DNA of 64,000 nucleotides from Ovis canadensis (lineage: Eukaryota > Chordata > Mammalia > Artiodactyla > Bovidae), in contig NC_091262.1 of NCBI RefSeq assembly GCF_042477335.2, forward strand, positions 74,696,001-74,760,000, read 5' to 3'. The position numbers and the translations under genes are program-made. The first letter of the stretch is position 1. Every line of letters starts with the position of its first letter. Positions 1 to 11,459 of the stretch are shown here, piece after piece. The notes below the pieces were generated by a model. It ran no database searches and had not been told where the DNA came from. It saw nothing but the letters and a program-made list of their open reading frames with translations.

Positions 1-234
1 GTTCAGTCCTAAGATGTATACAATGCATACCCTGCACCTAGATTCATCAAGGTTACACATACGCGCATACACACTCACACACACAAGCTTTCGCTAAACT
101 AGATATTGTAACACTCATCCCTAATAACTGGAGCATGTAACTCCTAAGAACGAGATCAGTCTCCTGCAAAAGCTCAGTACCATTAACACACCCAAGTGAT
201 GTGACATCATCACAATATATTATATACATTCAGT

Positions 235-434
235 GAGGTGGCTCAGCAGTGAAAAATCTACCTGCAATGCAGGAGACGTGTGTTTAATCCCTGGGTCGGG
301 AAGATCCCCTGGAGGAACGCAAGAATCCTCCAACCCACTCCAGTATTCTTGTCCGGAGAATCCCATGGACAGAGGAGCCTGGCGGGCTACGGTCCAGGGG
401 GTTGCAAGAGTCGACACGATTTAGCTACTAAGCC
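235..434 (+). mobile_element. Bov-tA SINE
   Basis: tRNA-like head (GTGGCTCAGCAGTGAAAAAT) fused to a Bov-A body (CCACTCCAGTATTCTTG, then GACAGAGGAGCCTGG) in plus orientation, ending in a CCACCA-rich tail. Bov-tA SINEs are tRNA-Glu heads joined to BovB-derived tails and are moved by BovB reverse transcriptase. Confidence 0.9.
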
Positions 435-1259
435 ACCACCATCACCACCATACACTCAATACCCCAATCTTCCCACCTGCCTCAATACACCCTCCCCAGG
501 AAAACAAAGAGAAAAAAACAGTTACATATTGCAATTAGTTATCAAGTCTTTAGTCTCCTTTAATCTAAATATTTCCTCTACCTTCACTGTCTTTCATAAT
601 TGAACCATTAAAAAAAAAAAAAAAGTACCAACCAGATAGTTAACAGGCTTTCTCTCGTTTTGGATTTGCCTGACTGCTTACTCAGTGTCCGACTCAAGAC
701 TAAGCACTTTTAGCAAGAACATAAGTGATCCCCTCCTTCTCGGCCCATCACATCAGAACACATGTGATGATGAGATCAAGTCTGCTCACTCAGTTATGGT
801 GGTGACTGTCAATTTTCTCCACTGAGAAGAACCTTTTTCTCTCTGCAAATAATATGTAAATGGAACGAGATATTCCGATACTGTCTAAATATCAAGATCC
901 TCAACGCTTCTGAATGGTGTCAGCATCAACTGATGATCCTCGCCTGAATTAATTTCTACTATGGTGTTTGCAAACATGGTGATATTCCATCTTTTATTTT
1001 TTATATGTTTATCAGTAGTGGCAATCCTCCTTTCCCCTCTTACGTACTTATTTACTTATTCGTAGTGACATGGACTTCGGGGTTTGATTTTTGTTTTAGT
1101 GTGTTATAATTCATTATTGTCATCCTTTCTGATACTCAAATTTTCTAGATTTGGCCAATGGGAGCCCCTTCAAACCCAATCCTGTGTCCTTTTAACATTT
1201 CTCCATCAGTCTTTGAGCACTTCCTTGCTTCTGGCACAATACTTTGAATTTTGAAAACA

Positions 1260-1425
1260 AAAATCATTCTTTATTCAGTATCTTATAATAACCTACAATG
1301 GAAAAGAATCTGAAAAAATATAGAGAGATATATAAAAGAACAAGTATACACACACACACACATAAATGAATCATTTTGCTGTACACCTGACATTGTAAAT
1401 CAACTATACTTAAAAAAAAGCATAA
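1260..1425 (+). mobile_element. L1 3' end fragment
   Basis: Matches the ruminant L1 3' UTR pattern: TTATAATAACCTACAATGG, then a CA run, CTGTACACCTGACATTGTAA, ATCAACTATACTT and an A-rich end. Confidence 0.75.
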
Positions 1426-1689
1426 GTCACTTTAGGTAACTGGTAACCAGTAACTAAATCAATCACCTATATACTAAAGTTCTTGTGGGTAAGGAGAGAG
1501 AGAAGTAACTCTGAAGATACAATCACACCCATCACCCTACATGGGCCACATCCTAAAATTTTACCTACTGAGAATCTTACAAATACCTGCAAGGTACTAA
1601 ATTAAACACTCAATTTAATGCAATTAGGCTACTTTCCCAATCTCTGAAAAGTAAAAATAGAAACAAACAGAAACACCTAACATACCTAC

Positions 1690-1852
1690 CTAGGCGGGGT
1701 CGAGGTCGGAAGACCATTTCTAACCCTCTCACTTCCAGTGCACAATTGTCCTGCAACAAGGAGCCCCATGGAACGGACAGAGAAATTGACTGTATGAATC
1801 CTTCCGTGACTTCTAAAGGTGCATCTGCTGACTCCAGGATCTCATTGAGACA
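1690..1852 (-). CDS. ATG2B: ATG2B coding exon 2
   Basis: ATG2B is a large autophagy protein that moves lipid from the ER to the growing autophagosome membrane. Read on the minus strand, this 163-nt exon encodes CLNEILESADAPLEV near its start and ends around FRPRPRL, continuing the N-terminal chorein region that begins in exon 1 (about residues 55-108). It is preceded by a CTGTTTAG acceptor and followed by a GTAGGT donor at 1689-1684, leaving a phase-1 codon. Reading phase agrees with exon 1, which ends on a complete codon. The identification rests on recognising the ATG2B N-terminus. A second GTATG donor four bases further on is possible but weaker. The remaining exons lie beyond the left edge. 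Confidence 0.93.
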
Positions 1853-1937
1853 CTAAACAGAAAAAACAAGTGCATTTTGAAATCACAAGAACAAGAAAGT
1901 AAAACTGTTAACTTACTCAAAAAAGAAAGAGAAGAGT

Positions 1938-2652
1938 GAAAAAGCTGGCTTAAAGCTCCACATTCAAAAAACTAAGATCAAAGCATCCAGACCCATCATT
2001 TCATGGGAAATCAATGGGGGAAAAGTGAAAAGAGTGACAGATTTTATTTTCTTGGGCTCCAAAATCACTGCAGATGGTGACTGCAGCCATGAAACTAAAA
2101 GACACTTGCTCCTCAGAAGAAAAGCTATGACAAACCTAGAGAGCATTTTAAAAGGCAGAGACATCACTTTGCCAACAAAGGTTCATATGGTCAAAGCTAT
2201 GGTTTTTCCAGTAGTCATGTATGGATGTAAGAGGCAGAGCACTGAAGAACTGATGCTTTCGAGTTGTGGTGCTGGAGAAGACTCCTGAGAGTCCCTTGGA
2301 CAGCAAGGTGATCAAACCAGTCAATCCTGATTGAGTGAGCAGGATTGATTAAAGGAAATCAACCCTGAATCTGCATTGGAAGGACTGATGCTAAAGCTGA
2401 AGCTCCAGTACTTTGGCCACCTGATGCAAAGAGCCGACTCATTGGAAAAGACCCTGATGCTGGGAAAGACTGAGGGCAGGAGGAGAAGGGGACGACAGAG
2501 GATGAGATGGCAGGATGGCATCACCAACTCAATGGACATGAGTCTGAGCAAACTCAGGGAGACAGTGAAGGACTGGAAAGCCTGGCATGCTGCAGTCCAC
2601 TGGATCACAAAGAGGTGGACATGACTTAGTGATTGAACAACTGAACAACAAA
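1938..2652 (+). mobile_element. BovB LINE 3' fragment
   Basis: 5'-truncated plus-strand BovB containing the region after the reverse transcriptase core (frames with KITADGDCSHE and YFGHLMQR), with frame breaks near 2285-2375. It ends with TGAACAACTGAACAACA. It is decayed relative to the copy at 37735. Confidence 0.9.
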
Positions 2653-2739
2653 TATGTTTATACATGTCTCAGGCATTAAGGATAAAGAAATCAGAGACCA
2701 AGATACAGATGATTCCTGGTCCTCATTAAGCTGACAAAA

Positions 2740-3700
2740 TAGCTTACTATGAAAGACATATGTGATGAGTTGCATGACAGAACCTAGTCTGGAGACTCAA
2801 GGCAGGCCACCTGAGGAAGTGCTATTTAAAGCTGAGACCAGGGGGCTGAGGAGTTAATTGCACACAATGGTCCAAACAGATACAGTAGCATGTAGGATTC
2901 AAAGAAGGCAGAGGTCAGTATGTGCAAATATATATATGTGAGACACAAGAGTATTTGGGCAGAGGGAAAAAGCTGCTTTAGGCTTTAGTGTAGCATGCCA
3001 GGCTGATGAGCCAGAGATAAGGCTACACAGATAAGGGTAAGCGGGATCCAAAAACCCTTGTAATTAATGTTAGAGGGTCTGAAATTTACCTCAAGGGCAA
3101 TGTGAAACCACTGAAAGGTTTTAAGCAAGGGTGCCATGATGAGAAAAGAACTATTCCATGGGTCACTCTTAGGAGGAAAGTAAAACTCAAGCAGAAAGGC
3201 TGTTACAAATAAGAGAAACTAAGAGAAATTGGCTTGGCAAGGATAGAGACAATGAGAAGAGCAAGAGGTGGATGGATTTTTTTTTTTTTAATAAATATTA
3301 GGAAGTAGAAATAACTGGCATAATGAGTGGTAAAGAAAAGAAGGAACCAAAAATAATTCCCAAGTTGCTGGCCTGGCCAACGGCTTTGACAGTGTTGCCA
3401 CGTACTGAGTTAGGGGAGGTAGAGGTAAGAAGTTCAGTTCCAGAGAATATATTTGAGCAGACTCCCGGGTGGATATGCCTAGGACACAAGTGGGTGCTCT
3501 GGTCTAGAGTTCAGGAGAGCCATGTGGGCCTGTAATACAGAGGGGCTTTATCAACACAGAAGGTAAATGAAGCCACAGGAGTAAGGAGAGACCGCCTTTC
3601 AGAACTAACGTAGAGTAAAAAGACCAGAGACCGAGGACAGAATCCTGATAAACACCAGCATTTAAGCAACAAGTCAAGAAAAAGGAACTTGCAAAGGGAA
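2740..3700 (-). repeat. Old L2-type mammalian repeat, decayed
   Basis: Contains diagnostic but diverged phrases of an ancient mammalian repeat, such as GAAACCACTGAAAGGTTTTA, AGCAAGGGTGCCATGATGAG and GGATATGCCTAGGACACAAG. The same family recurs at 12050-12960 and 35690-36020. Family and orientation are assigned from memory of consensus patterns and are uncertain. Confidence 0.45.
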
Positions 3701-4245
3701 CAACAGCAACAACAAAATAATAATAATCAGAGAAGTAGGAAGAAAATCTTGTCCCAGAAAACTGTAGAGACACAACATAAAGAATGATCAAGCGTAACAA
3801 AAACTAAGAAGAAGTCAAAGATTTTTTTAATGTCCCCTGAATTTAGTGACAGGGGTTAAGTGATCCCGTTGAAAGCAATTTCAGTAAAGGATTAACTACA
3901 ACAGAAAGATGACAGATGGATATAAATACAGTTAGAAGAATAATTAAATGGGTTTTTTTTTTAACAGACAATGTACCTTTACATAAAAGCAACAGATACT
4001 TATCAAATACCAGTCTATATGAAGATGCTTCCTGTACGCCATGTTGCATAAGGGTAGTGTAATTCTTCATCTACAAAGCTCACACTGAACGTGGAGATTT
4101 AGAATGGCACACATTATTTCACTGGAGGTTACTACTTTAACAGGCTTTCTTCACACTGGTATTTGTGTGATCCTACAGATTTCCTAACGAGTACATGAGC
4201 CTGGCTGGTTTTAAAGTATAAGTATCCAGATCCCTAAACTCCAAA

Positions 4246-4445
4246 TGGGCTTTCCTGGTGGCTCAGTGGTAAGGAATCCACCTGCCAAGCAGGAGACTCG
4301 GGTTCCACCCCTGGGTTGGGAAGATCTCCAGGAGGAGGAAATGGCAAAGCGCTCCAGTATTCTTGCCTGGGAAATCCCAGAGGAGCCTGGAGGGCTACAG
4401 TCCATGGGGTTGCAAAGAGCAGGACGTGACTGAGAGACAGAGCAC
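4246..4445 (+). mobile_element. Bov-tA SINE
   Basis: Complete head-plus-body SINE: GGCTTTCCTGGTGGCTCAG at the left, GTATTCTTGCCTGGGAAATC in the body, and GACGTGACTGAGAGACAGAG at the right. Confidence 0.92.
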
Positions 4446-4603
4446 ACACTCAATCTCCAAATACATTCTTTCCTAAAATGGACCTTCTGAGAAGTGGCAT
4501 CGTGTTGGGTCCTCTTTCCCATATTCCCTTGTACAGTCCCCCTCTCCACTGAGCCAAAAAAACGTGTATCTTTTCCCCCTCCTGAATCATCCCTTAGGCA
4601 CTG

Positions 4604-4718
4604 CCTGCTGCTGGTGCGACCCCATAGACGGCAGCGCACCAGGCTCCCCCGTCCCTGGGATTCTCCAGGCAAGAACACTGGAGTGGGATGCCATTTCCTT
4701 TTCCAATGCGTGAAAGTA
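4604..4718 (-). mobile_element. Bov-A monomer
   Basis: Minus-strand Bov-A half with a CTGCTGCTGG start (the reverse of the AGC tail), GCACCAGGCTCCCCCGTCCC and CCTTTTCCAATGC end. It faces the plus-strand Bov-tA at 4246-4445. Confidence 0.85.
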
Positions 4719-5509
4719 GGCAGAACTACCAATTAAGTCTTCTGGCCTTTCCCCACTTGATACACATTTTTTGGCATTGCCATAAAAAAAGATCAAAGAA
4801 CTAAGTGATTCTGTTACTGCAAAATCCCTACAATTCTCATCTACTTATTAATGACGAGTATTTCTCAAGCTTAAAAGTTTAGAATGAAATTTATGCTGAA
4901 CCCTATCAAATTCTAGTTGTATGTATATTCATCCATGGATACCTGAAGAAAGCAGGGGAGAGGAGAAAACACACCCAAAACATCAATAAATATATTTCTA
5001 ATAAAAGTTCTTATGTTTAGTTTTTCAAATGTATAATACATTTATATTGTTTTGATCAACTGCACTTATAACTGTAATAACAAAACAATCCAGAGGAAAA
5101 TTTTAACACTTAAAAGTTTAATGATATGTGAAGGAGATACTGATAAGATTAACATGGTAAGTCCTGGAGCAAACCGCTTAAACGACCAAAAAAATTCAAA
5201 AAAAAGAAAAAGAAAAAATAGTGAAGAAATCTTTTGTGGGAATTAAAATGTTACACTAGAAAAATATTCACTATGCAAAAGAAAGCTTAATTGTGACAAA
5301 AATTTTCAGTATAATTTAAATTTAGTTACATATATTATTATAGAGAAATTACAGCATGATCAATAAAAGATGTAAGAATAAAATACATGAATTAGGATAA
5401 AAATACATGAATTATGAAAAAATTGTGCAGAGAAGTTGAACAGACATATGAATTCAACAGAAAAATATACACTGTTAAATTTCCAGCTACTAATGATGAC
5501 CTTGTTTAA

Positions 5510-5613
5510 ATATGTTTATATATATATATATATGTTTTATATATATATATATAAAATGGTGGGTATTATATATATATATGTATGTTTTTTATATATATAT
5601 ATATATAAAATGG
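5510..5613. repeat. TA-rich repeat with an internal duplication
   Basis: Alternating TA tracts in which the unit TATAAAATGGTGGGTAT occurs twice, near 5548-5567 and 5605-5622, each preceded by a TATA run and TTTT. This looks like a local tandem duplication. Confidence 0.85.
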
Positions 5614-5710
5614 TGGGTATTTAGATCTTACTGGGTTAAAAAAAAACTATATTTTTATTATATAAGTATTTACAACACAACAAAAATTATCCTCAACTAT
5701 TTAAACTTAT

Positions 5711-5974
5711 CTGGAGAAAGAAATGGCAACCCACTCCAGTACTCTTGCCTGGAAAATTCCATGGATGGAGGAGCTTGGTAGGCTACAGTCCATGAGGTCG
5801 CAAAGAGTCGGACACGACTGAGCGACTTCACTTTCTTTCTTTCTATAGTTCCTTTTGGAGAAGGAAATGGCAACCCACTCCAGGGTTCTTGCCTGAAGAA
5901 TCCCATGGACAGAGGGGCCTGGTGGGCTGCGGTCTATGGGGTTGCAAAGGGTCGGACGCAACAGACACACACAC
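5711..5974 (+). mobile_element. Bov-A2 SINE (dimer)
   Basis: Two Bov-A monomers in tandem, each starting GGAGAAAGAAATGGCAACCC or GGAGAAGGAAATGGCAACCC and ending in a GTCGGACRC motif, with a CTTTC linker. Perfect 12-bp target duplications ATTTAAACTTAT flank it at 5699-5710 and 5975-5986. Confidence 0.95.
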
Positions 5975-6089
5975 ATTTAAACTTATAATGAAAAAATTTT
6001 AAGTCAATTTTAAAATGGACAAGGTATATAGTAGTTTTAAGACATAGCAGCTCAAAAAAAAAGAAAACAAAATACAGTAGCTCAGTCAT

Positions 6090-6430
6090 TTACAAGCTGG
6101 GTGGTTCCAGACAAGTTTTTAACATGAATCTCAATTTCCTCATCCATAAAACAGCCAGCCAGTCCGCCAGCGCATGCTCAGTCATGTCTGACTCTCTGCA
6201 ACCATTCTGTCAAGAATGCTAAAGTGGGCTGCCCTTTCCCACTCCAGGGGATCTTCCCAACCCAGGGATTGAACCCGTATCTCTTGTGTCTCCTGTACTG
6301 ACAGGCAGCTTCTCTACCACCTGTGCCACCTGAGAACCCCCCCATCCATAGAATAGGGAAAATACCAATGTCTCAAGGTTACTGTGAGTGTAAACGAAAT
6401 AACACGTAAAGGTACCAACATGGTTCCTGG
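6090..6430 (+). repeat. MIR, split by a SINE
   Basis: The left part (CATTTACAAGCTGGGTGGTT, then CTCAATTTCCTCATCC) and right part (GAATAGGGAAAATACC, AAGGTTACTGTGAGTG) form one MIR pattern once the SINE at 6149-6342 is removed. Confidence 0.75.
6149..6342 (-). mobile_element. Bov-tA SINE inserted in a MIR
   Basis: Minus-strand SINE from the Bov-A end (GCTCAGTCATGTCTGACTCT) to the tRNA-like head (ACCACCTGTGCCACCTGAGA). The 8-bp CATCCATA at 6141-6148 and 6343-6350 is the target duplication. Confidence 0.9.
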
Positions 6431-8184
6431 TACCAAGTCAATACTTTATAAGCGCCAACTATTGTTCCTTGTCTTCCCCAGTGCCTAGCTAGCACAATGG
6501 TAAGCACTATTAGGAATTTAAGGTGCGCTTGGCAGAATGAAGAAAAGTAAACAGTTAAGTTGTATGCTTCTTTTTAATACGTATCATAAGACTAACTAGG
6601 AAAAGAATATATCCTTATTAGTTTAAACCCAGGCATCACCATTCAAATAAAGTTAAAACAGATGTAAAAGTGGTACTATACTTAATATACAAATAGATAT
6701 CTGCATTCTGACTCAGGCCACGCGTCAGACTGGTACCAAGAGAAGACAATGGGAAGGGTGAAGAGTGGTGCCCTTGGCTGGATGTTTCATTTCAACGCAC
6801 TGACACTGGAGCATATAGTCTACACAATGAAAACAGACCTTCCCACAGCAGAATCTCTGTGAGAGACAGAAAGTGACAGGGAGTTTCTGATTTTCTTATG
6901 AGCGAACATTCAGAAACTGAACTTACAGATAATAAGCAATTTTCCTCTTCACAAAGATTAGAATTTTAAATGCACTTACCTTTTATGTGATGACACATGA
7001 CGATCAGTAATATATGCCATTATACTCCAATAGCAGTTATACTCCAAAAAAACCAAACATAACTTTTTTTGATAGGTAAAAAGTGGATTTATTTAGAGAG
7101 AAACACACTCCACAGAGAGAGTGTGGGCCATTGCGGAGGGTGAGTCTGGCAGCCCACAATCTGTCATTTAAAGGTAAAGATACCACTTCATTAATGAGTG
7201 AGAAAAGTAGCTTCTTTTCAAAGGGTATTTCTACTATGGAGAGGACATTTTAAAAACTTACATTTGGAAATGTTTCCACTGTTATATGATTTTGTAGCTG
7301 AAAAAATATCTATTAAAACCCTATTTTTTAAGTCATCATCTAGACAGGTTACAAAGGTTTGGAAACATGAAAAATTACCTCAATAAATTTAGTCTTTTGA
7401 ACAAAGCTCTTAAAAAGGGGTTTTAAAGTTTATATATATACATAGATATATAAATGCAACATCATCCAACTAATTAGCATGAATGATTGAGATCAAGGAA
7501 GAAGGGAATGTCAAATGGTTTCAACACAATCTTGTGCATAACTGACAGTTGAGAATTGAAACCTCAGAACATTTTCAGTGACAGTATTCTCCCATTTGGA
7601 TTTATGAATCTCTGTGAGGTATCTTTTTTTTTTCATCATGAAAGTCATTAAAATCAAATGTCAGAAGTAAATGAATTTGGAATCAGAAGTTTAAATAGTT
7701 ATATCTAAATGTTATACCAAGATTTATCTTAGTCATTAACACAGCACACTATAATTAAAGAAATCAGCAACAGCCTATGTTTACTGGATATTTTATTTGA
7801 CATCTTGGCTGGGCATATTCTTCACCTTCAAGAAGCAGAATAAAACATAACCTTTGGATTAAGTCCAACCATAAGTCATTTTTCCAATGATCCTGAAGTC
7901 AAATTGCAAAATTCAAATCTTACCACCTGTGATTTTCCTATGAGAATTAAATAAAACCTCACAAATGAGAGTGCCCAGACAGTGCCTGAAATAAACAAAT
8001 GCTCAATTATATTAACTGCTCCTTCTTTGGCTTGAAGCCATGTGATTAATGAAGAAATAATAGGCTTAGGAATTAGACTTGAATTCTCACTATTCCACTT
8101 GCTAAAACCATCTGTAAAAGGGAAATATGACTACCCATCTTATAGGGTTTTAAGAAAAGTCATGAAAAGTCATTAAAGAATAAT

Positions 8185-8232
8185 GCATACATACAACACT
8201 GTAAATCAACTATACTTCAATAAATAAATGAA
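8185..8232 (+). mobile_element. L1 3' terminal fragment
   Basis: Short piece of the L1 3' end: CAACACTGTAAATCAACTAT then ACTTCAATAAATAAATG. Confidence 0.6.
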
Positions 8233-8404
8233 TACTAAAAATTTAAAAATAATGCAGCAAAGTCATTTGACCTAAACAAGACTGTTAATAAATGTCAAAC
8301 CTTCCTCCTTCAAGATAGCTTAGTCATAACTATCAAAAGGACAGACTTACAGGTCAATGAATTTTAAAATATCCATCAGAATCCCTATCTTTTGGTAAGA
8401 ATTA

Positions 8405-8478
8405 TGGCAATGGAGTTCCCTGACACAGTGCCTGGCATGGAGAGGATGCTCCATTAATATTTACTGAATTCAGGTGAA
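8405..8478 (+). repeat. L2 3' end
   Basis: CACAGTGCCTGGCATGGAGA followed by TTAATATTTACTGAATTCAG matches the L2 terminal pattern (CAGTGCCTGGCACATAGTAG). Confidence 0.6.
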
Positions 8479-9804
8479 TTACTATATACACTGCCACTGT
8501 GATAACTGTGGCAGCATGGGCTAGCCTGGGAGGGTGGGAGGAGGACTTGGTCCTTCCATTACTCAAGCCAGGATTCTTCCCACTATTCTGCGTGTACTCT
8601 CCCTAGTTGAGGTCATCCACTTGCTGATAAAATTATATGCTTATTTATACCAGTACAAATTCACTCAACAGTCATAATAAGGTGTTACCATAATGTGAGT
8701 TTTTTGGGTTTCTATGACTAAGGAAGTCATTACTATATTAAAATGCTTTTACATAAAAGGAAAAAACAAAACACTTGAGCTTTTTACACAACTTACACTA
8801 AAAAAAAAGTTTCCTTTTCTTTTGCCCAATTACCACAGCAAAGTCACCTATGTTGATAATTTCCTTAATGTAAACCCTGTTGGAAAGGTTTTAGAATAGT
8901 AACAGAACAGTGATACTTCAGAACAGTAAAACCCATTCAAACTGTGAGCAGCAAACTCTAGTGGAACAAATAAAGAGCTGAGGAACGTGGGAGAGCCCCT
9001 TCATTCTTGCCAAACTCAAAGCTGAAATACACATGAAGTAAAGTACTACACGCTGAGAACACGGATGCAGGTGCAAGGAAGCACCTGTTAATATGAGTCA
9101 ATGCACCACCTCTGGATGACAGACAGAAGACAGGTTTTTAAGAGTGCAGCTTCAGCGCTTTTGCAACACCCTCTTTTACGACCTGTCACAGTGAAGCAAA
9201 CAGGCACAGCCAAGCATCCCTATTTTAGGGCCACAAGACCATCCTGCGATTGGCCTTTACAGGATCCAAAGCAAACAAACCGGCAGAAGAGACCTAACTT
9301 TCTTCTAAATGCCAGACGCTGGACTGAGGCCGCGGGGTGAAAGCGACCAACCCCAAATAAATAAAGGAATACCCCAGGCATTGACATCCCCGCAGGTCCT
9401 CCCCATCCTCGGTCTTTCCGGGGAGTGTCATCCTACGAAATACGACTTGTCTGCACACAACTCCGAGATCCCTCCTACCCTAAAGGGGCAGCAGAGTACG
9501 GGTCACTTCCTTCCATGCTTCGCAGACCCCTACCCCAAACCACGGATTCCACTGATTGCCACAGTGTGGAATCCATTACCTCTGCTAAGTTTCTGGAACA
9601 CGTGATTTGGAAGGGCAAACTTGCTAGAAACGGACTGAACGACACTTGTTAACACATTTCTCGGAGTCCTACCCTACCTGGAGCCAAACAACCTCCAGGG
9701 AGGGACGGAACGTCACCCGTCCTCGATGACACTGGTTCAGATCGCCCTGAGGAGGAGACTGTGTCCCCCTCCCTGCAACCCGGCTGGCCGCCAGCACCTC
9801 TTAC

Positions 9805-9966
9805 CCATTTGTCCAAGGGGACCTGAGCGAGGGACCCGGTGCCCTGGTACAGGTCCAGGCTGAGCTGCTCCAGGCTCAGCTTCTCCTGCAGGAAGTGGCC
9901 CAGGTACCTCTGCAAGAGGTACCGACAGGCCCTCTTCTTGATGGACTCCGAAAACGGCCAAGGCAT
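9805..9966 (-). CDS. ATG2B: ATG2B coding exon 1 (start codon)
   Basis: First coding exon of ATG2B, encoding residues 1-54 from MPWPFSESIKKRACRYLLQR to LDKW. This is the start of the chorein_N domain, which forms the lipid-entry end of ATG2 proteins. The start ATG is at 9966-9964 and lies inside the CpG island, as expected for a first exon. A GTAAGAG donor follows immediately after the Trp codon (9804-9803), giving a phase-0 intron that agrees with exon 2 at 1690-1852. The sequence is intact. The gene is head to head with GSKIP, with about 0.6 kb between the ATG2B start codon and the GSKIP exon 1 region. Confidence 0.95.
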
Positions 9967-10900
9967 GGTGAGGGCTGGCAGCTGGGCCGGCAGGACTGCG
10001 GGCGGCTCCGGCCTGGGGGCTCCGGCCAGGCTCCGGTTCCAGGCCGCGGCGGGGACAGCGGCGGCGTTGGCGGCGGCGCCTCGGGTCCCGGGGCCGGCCT
10101 GCCCAGGCCTCGGCGAAGCCTAAGCCCGGGGAGGCCCCTCCATGCCCGCTTGGCGCCGGGCTTCCCTCAGGGCGACCCCATCGCCTGTGCGGCGCCGCTC
10201 GCGCTAGGCCTGGCGGGGACAAGTCGCGGAGGAGTCCCCGTTAGCCCCAAGCCCGGGGGGGGGCGGTTCCGAGGAGGGTCCTTTTCGGCACTGGAAAGAG
10301 GGTACAAGAGAGCACGCGGGGAGACGGCAGGGCCTGAGGCCACGGTGAGGCGGACACCTCCACAGCGGCCGCGCGACGAATTTGTTGTCATCCGCGGAGC
10401 GCGCGCTCCCGGCTCTGGGACGCTCCCGGCGCGGCGCGTGCGCGACACCCCGACAGCCGGCGCGCCGCCGAGCACAGGCGGAAGTGACGCCACACTGGGG
10501 GGCCGGGGAGGCGGGGAAAAGGGCCAGGAAGGGAGCAGTTCCGGCTCCGAGGGGGCGGGGCGAGGGCGGGGAGGGCAGGGGGCGGGGCCGCGGGTCGGTT
10601 CCAGACTCCGGGGGAGGGAGGAGACGGAGGACTTGGGACGCGCAGGTGAGCGGGTTAGGGGCCGGCGGCGGGCGTCTGGCAACCGGCAGACCGACCGGGC
10701 GGTCTTCGGGGATGAGCCGAGGGCCTTCTGTGGGGGACGGGGCGCGGAGAACCAGGCCGTGAGGGGACGCCTTGCAGAAGGGGGTCCTGTGCCCGGGCTG
10801 AGGGGGCTCTGGGGGCGGCTCTGGCCTGGGCCGTTCCCGCTCACCTTAGACTCGGATCCAGGAAACGGGCGCTCGGGGCGCCGCCGGTTCCCTGGGGAAG
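9950..10900. promoter_or_regulatory. CpG island, bidirectional ATG2B/GSKIP promoter
   Basis: This is a strongly GC-rich, CpG-dense block between the ATG2B start codon and the start of GSKIP intron 1. Visible motifs are several GC boxes (GGGGGCGGGG at 10551-10560 and GGCGGGGCC near 10581), an ETS-like GCGGAAGTGACG at 10478-10489 that runs into a CRE-like half site, a TTCCGG ETS site at 10539-10544, and an NRF1-like CGCGTGCGCG near 10435. No convincing TATA box is seen. Divergent transcription is inferred from the positions of ATG2B exon 1 and the GSKIP donor. The long reading frames here on both strands are a by-product of GC richness. Confidence 0.85.
10560..10645 (+). other. GSKIP: GSKIP 5' untranslated first exon (probable)
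   Basis: A strong splice donor (CGCAG followed by GTGAGC, GT at 10646-10647) lies on the plus strand just downstream of the GC boxes. The GSKIP coding region starts one base after an acceptor at 24885, so at least one upstream noncoding exon is required, and this donor is the best candidate. The 5' limit is a guess based on the GC-box positions. Additional alternative noncoding exons in the 14 kb intron cannot be excluded. Confidence 0.55.
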
Positions 10901-11459
10901 GGCTGCAGCCTCTCGGGAGCATCCCTGCCCTCCCCCACCCTCAACCCTACCCCCAGTTATTGACCAGTGCCCGTTGTCAGCAAGTTATTCGTCGCCCGCC
11001 TCGTCCAGGTATTGTTTTCCGAAGCTTCCTCTTCTCTACCGTCTTGTCTGGTGGCTTACAGCTTCCAAGGTGCTTTATTCATCCCTCGGTGTGCTACGCC
11101 AGCACACACCCAAAAACTTGAGTTTCCGAGGCGTTTGTGGGCAGAACCGCTTTCTCGGATCCATGCCAAAGCCTGCCGACCCCGCGGAGACCTGGGCAAA
11201 AGTACTTGTGCTGGTGTGGCAGTCTGCGCAGTCGTGTTTCTGCCTTTTAGGAGGCAACTCCTGCAGAGGCGGAGCCGACTCGCAACTTGGTCCACCCCGA
11301 GGAGGCCTGCGTGTGTCGTTCGGTGTTCGGTGGCCTGAAAGCCAGGTGTCCCGGGTTAGAATCTTGTGCCGGGTACTTGTTAGCCCTGCGTTTGTTCAAG
11401 AGGCCCCTTGAACCGGCCACCGCCCGCCCTGTCTGAGTCTTTGCCAACTTTAAGCGTGT

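Larger units (their letters stand above)
1..1689 (-). other. ATG2B: ATG2B intron 2 (partial)
   Basis: Intronic sequence left of ATG2B exon 2. It holds a Bov-tA SINE near 235-434 and an L1 3' end near 1260-1425, plus short CA runs near 70-86 and 1352. I see no exon or conserved motif in 440-1260 or 1425-1689. Confidence 0.75.
1853..9804 (-). other. ATG2B: ATG2B intron 1
   Basis: Phase-0 intron between the two ATG2B exons. It contains a BovB 3' fragment, several SINEs, an old L2-type block (about 2740-3700) and a TA-rich duplication. Stretches 6430-8180 and 8480-9650 are AT-rich and show no gene that I recognise. A short piece around 7075-7180 (TTTATTTAGAGAGAAACACA) resembles ruminant LTR-derived sequence but is too short to assign. 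Confidence 0.75.

Noticed and set aside
4211-4732. 173-codon minus-strand frame
   Set aside because: It spans two SINEs and intervening intron. The translation is the usual antisense SINE peptide seen in many places in the window.
10167-10922. 251-codon minus-strand frame upstream of ATG2B
   Set aside because: Same GC artefact. It is rich in Pro/Arg/Ser with no domain, and the ATG2B start codon is clearly placed at 9966.
9895-11121. 408-codon open frame on the plus strand across the CpG island
   Set aside because: GC-rich DNA lacks stop codons by chance, frames are open on both strands here, the translation is low-complexity Arg/Gly/Pro, and it overlaps ATG2B exon 1 antisense.
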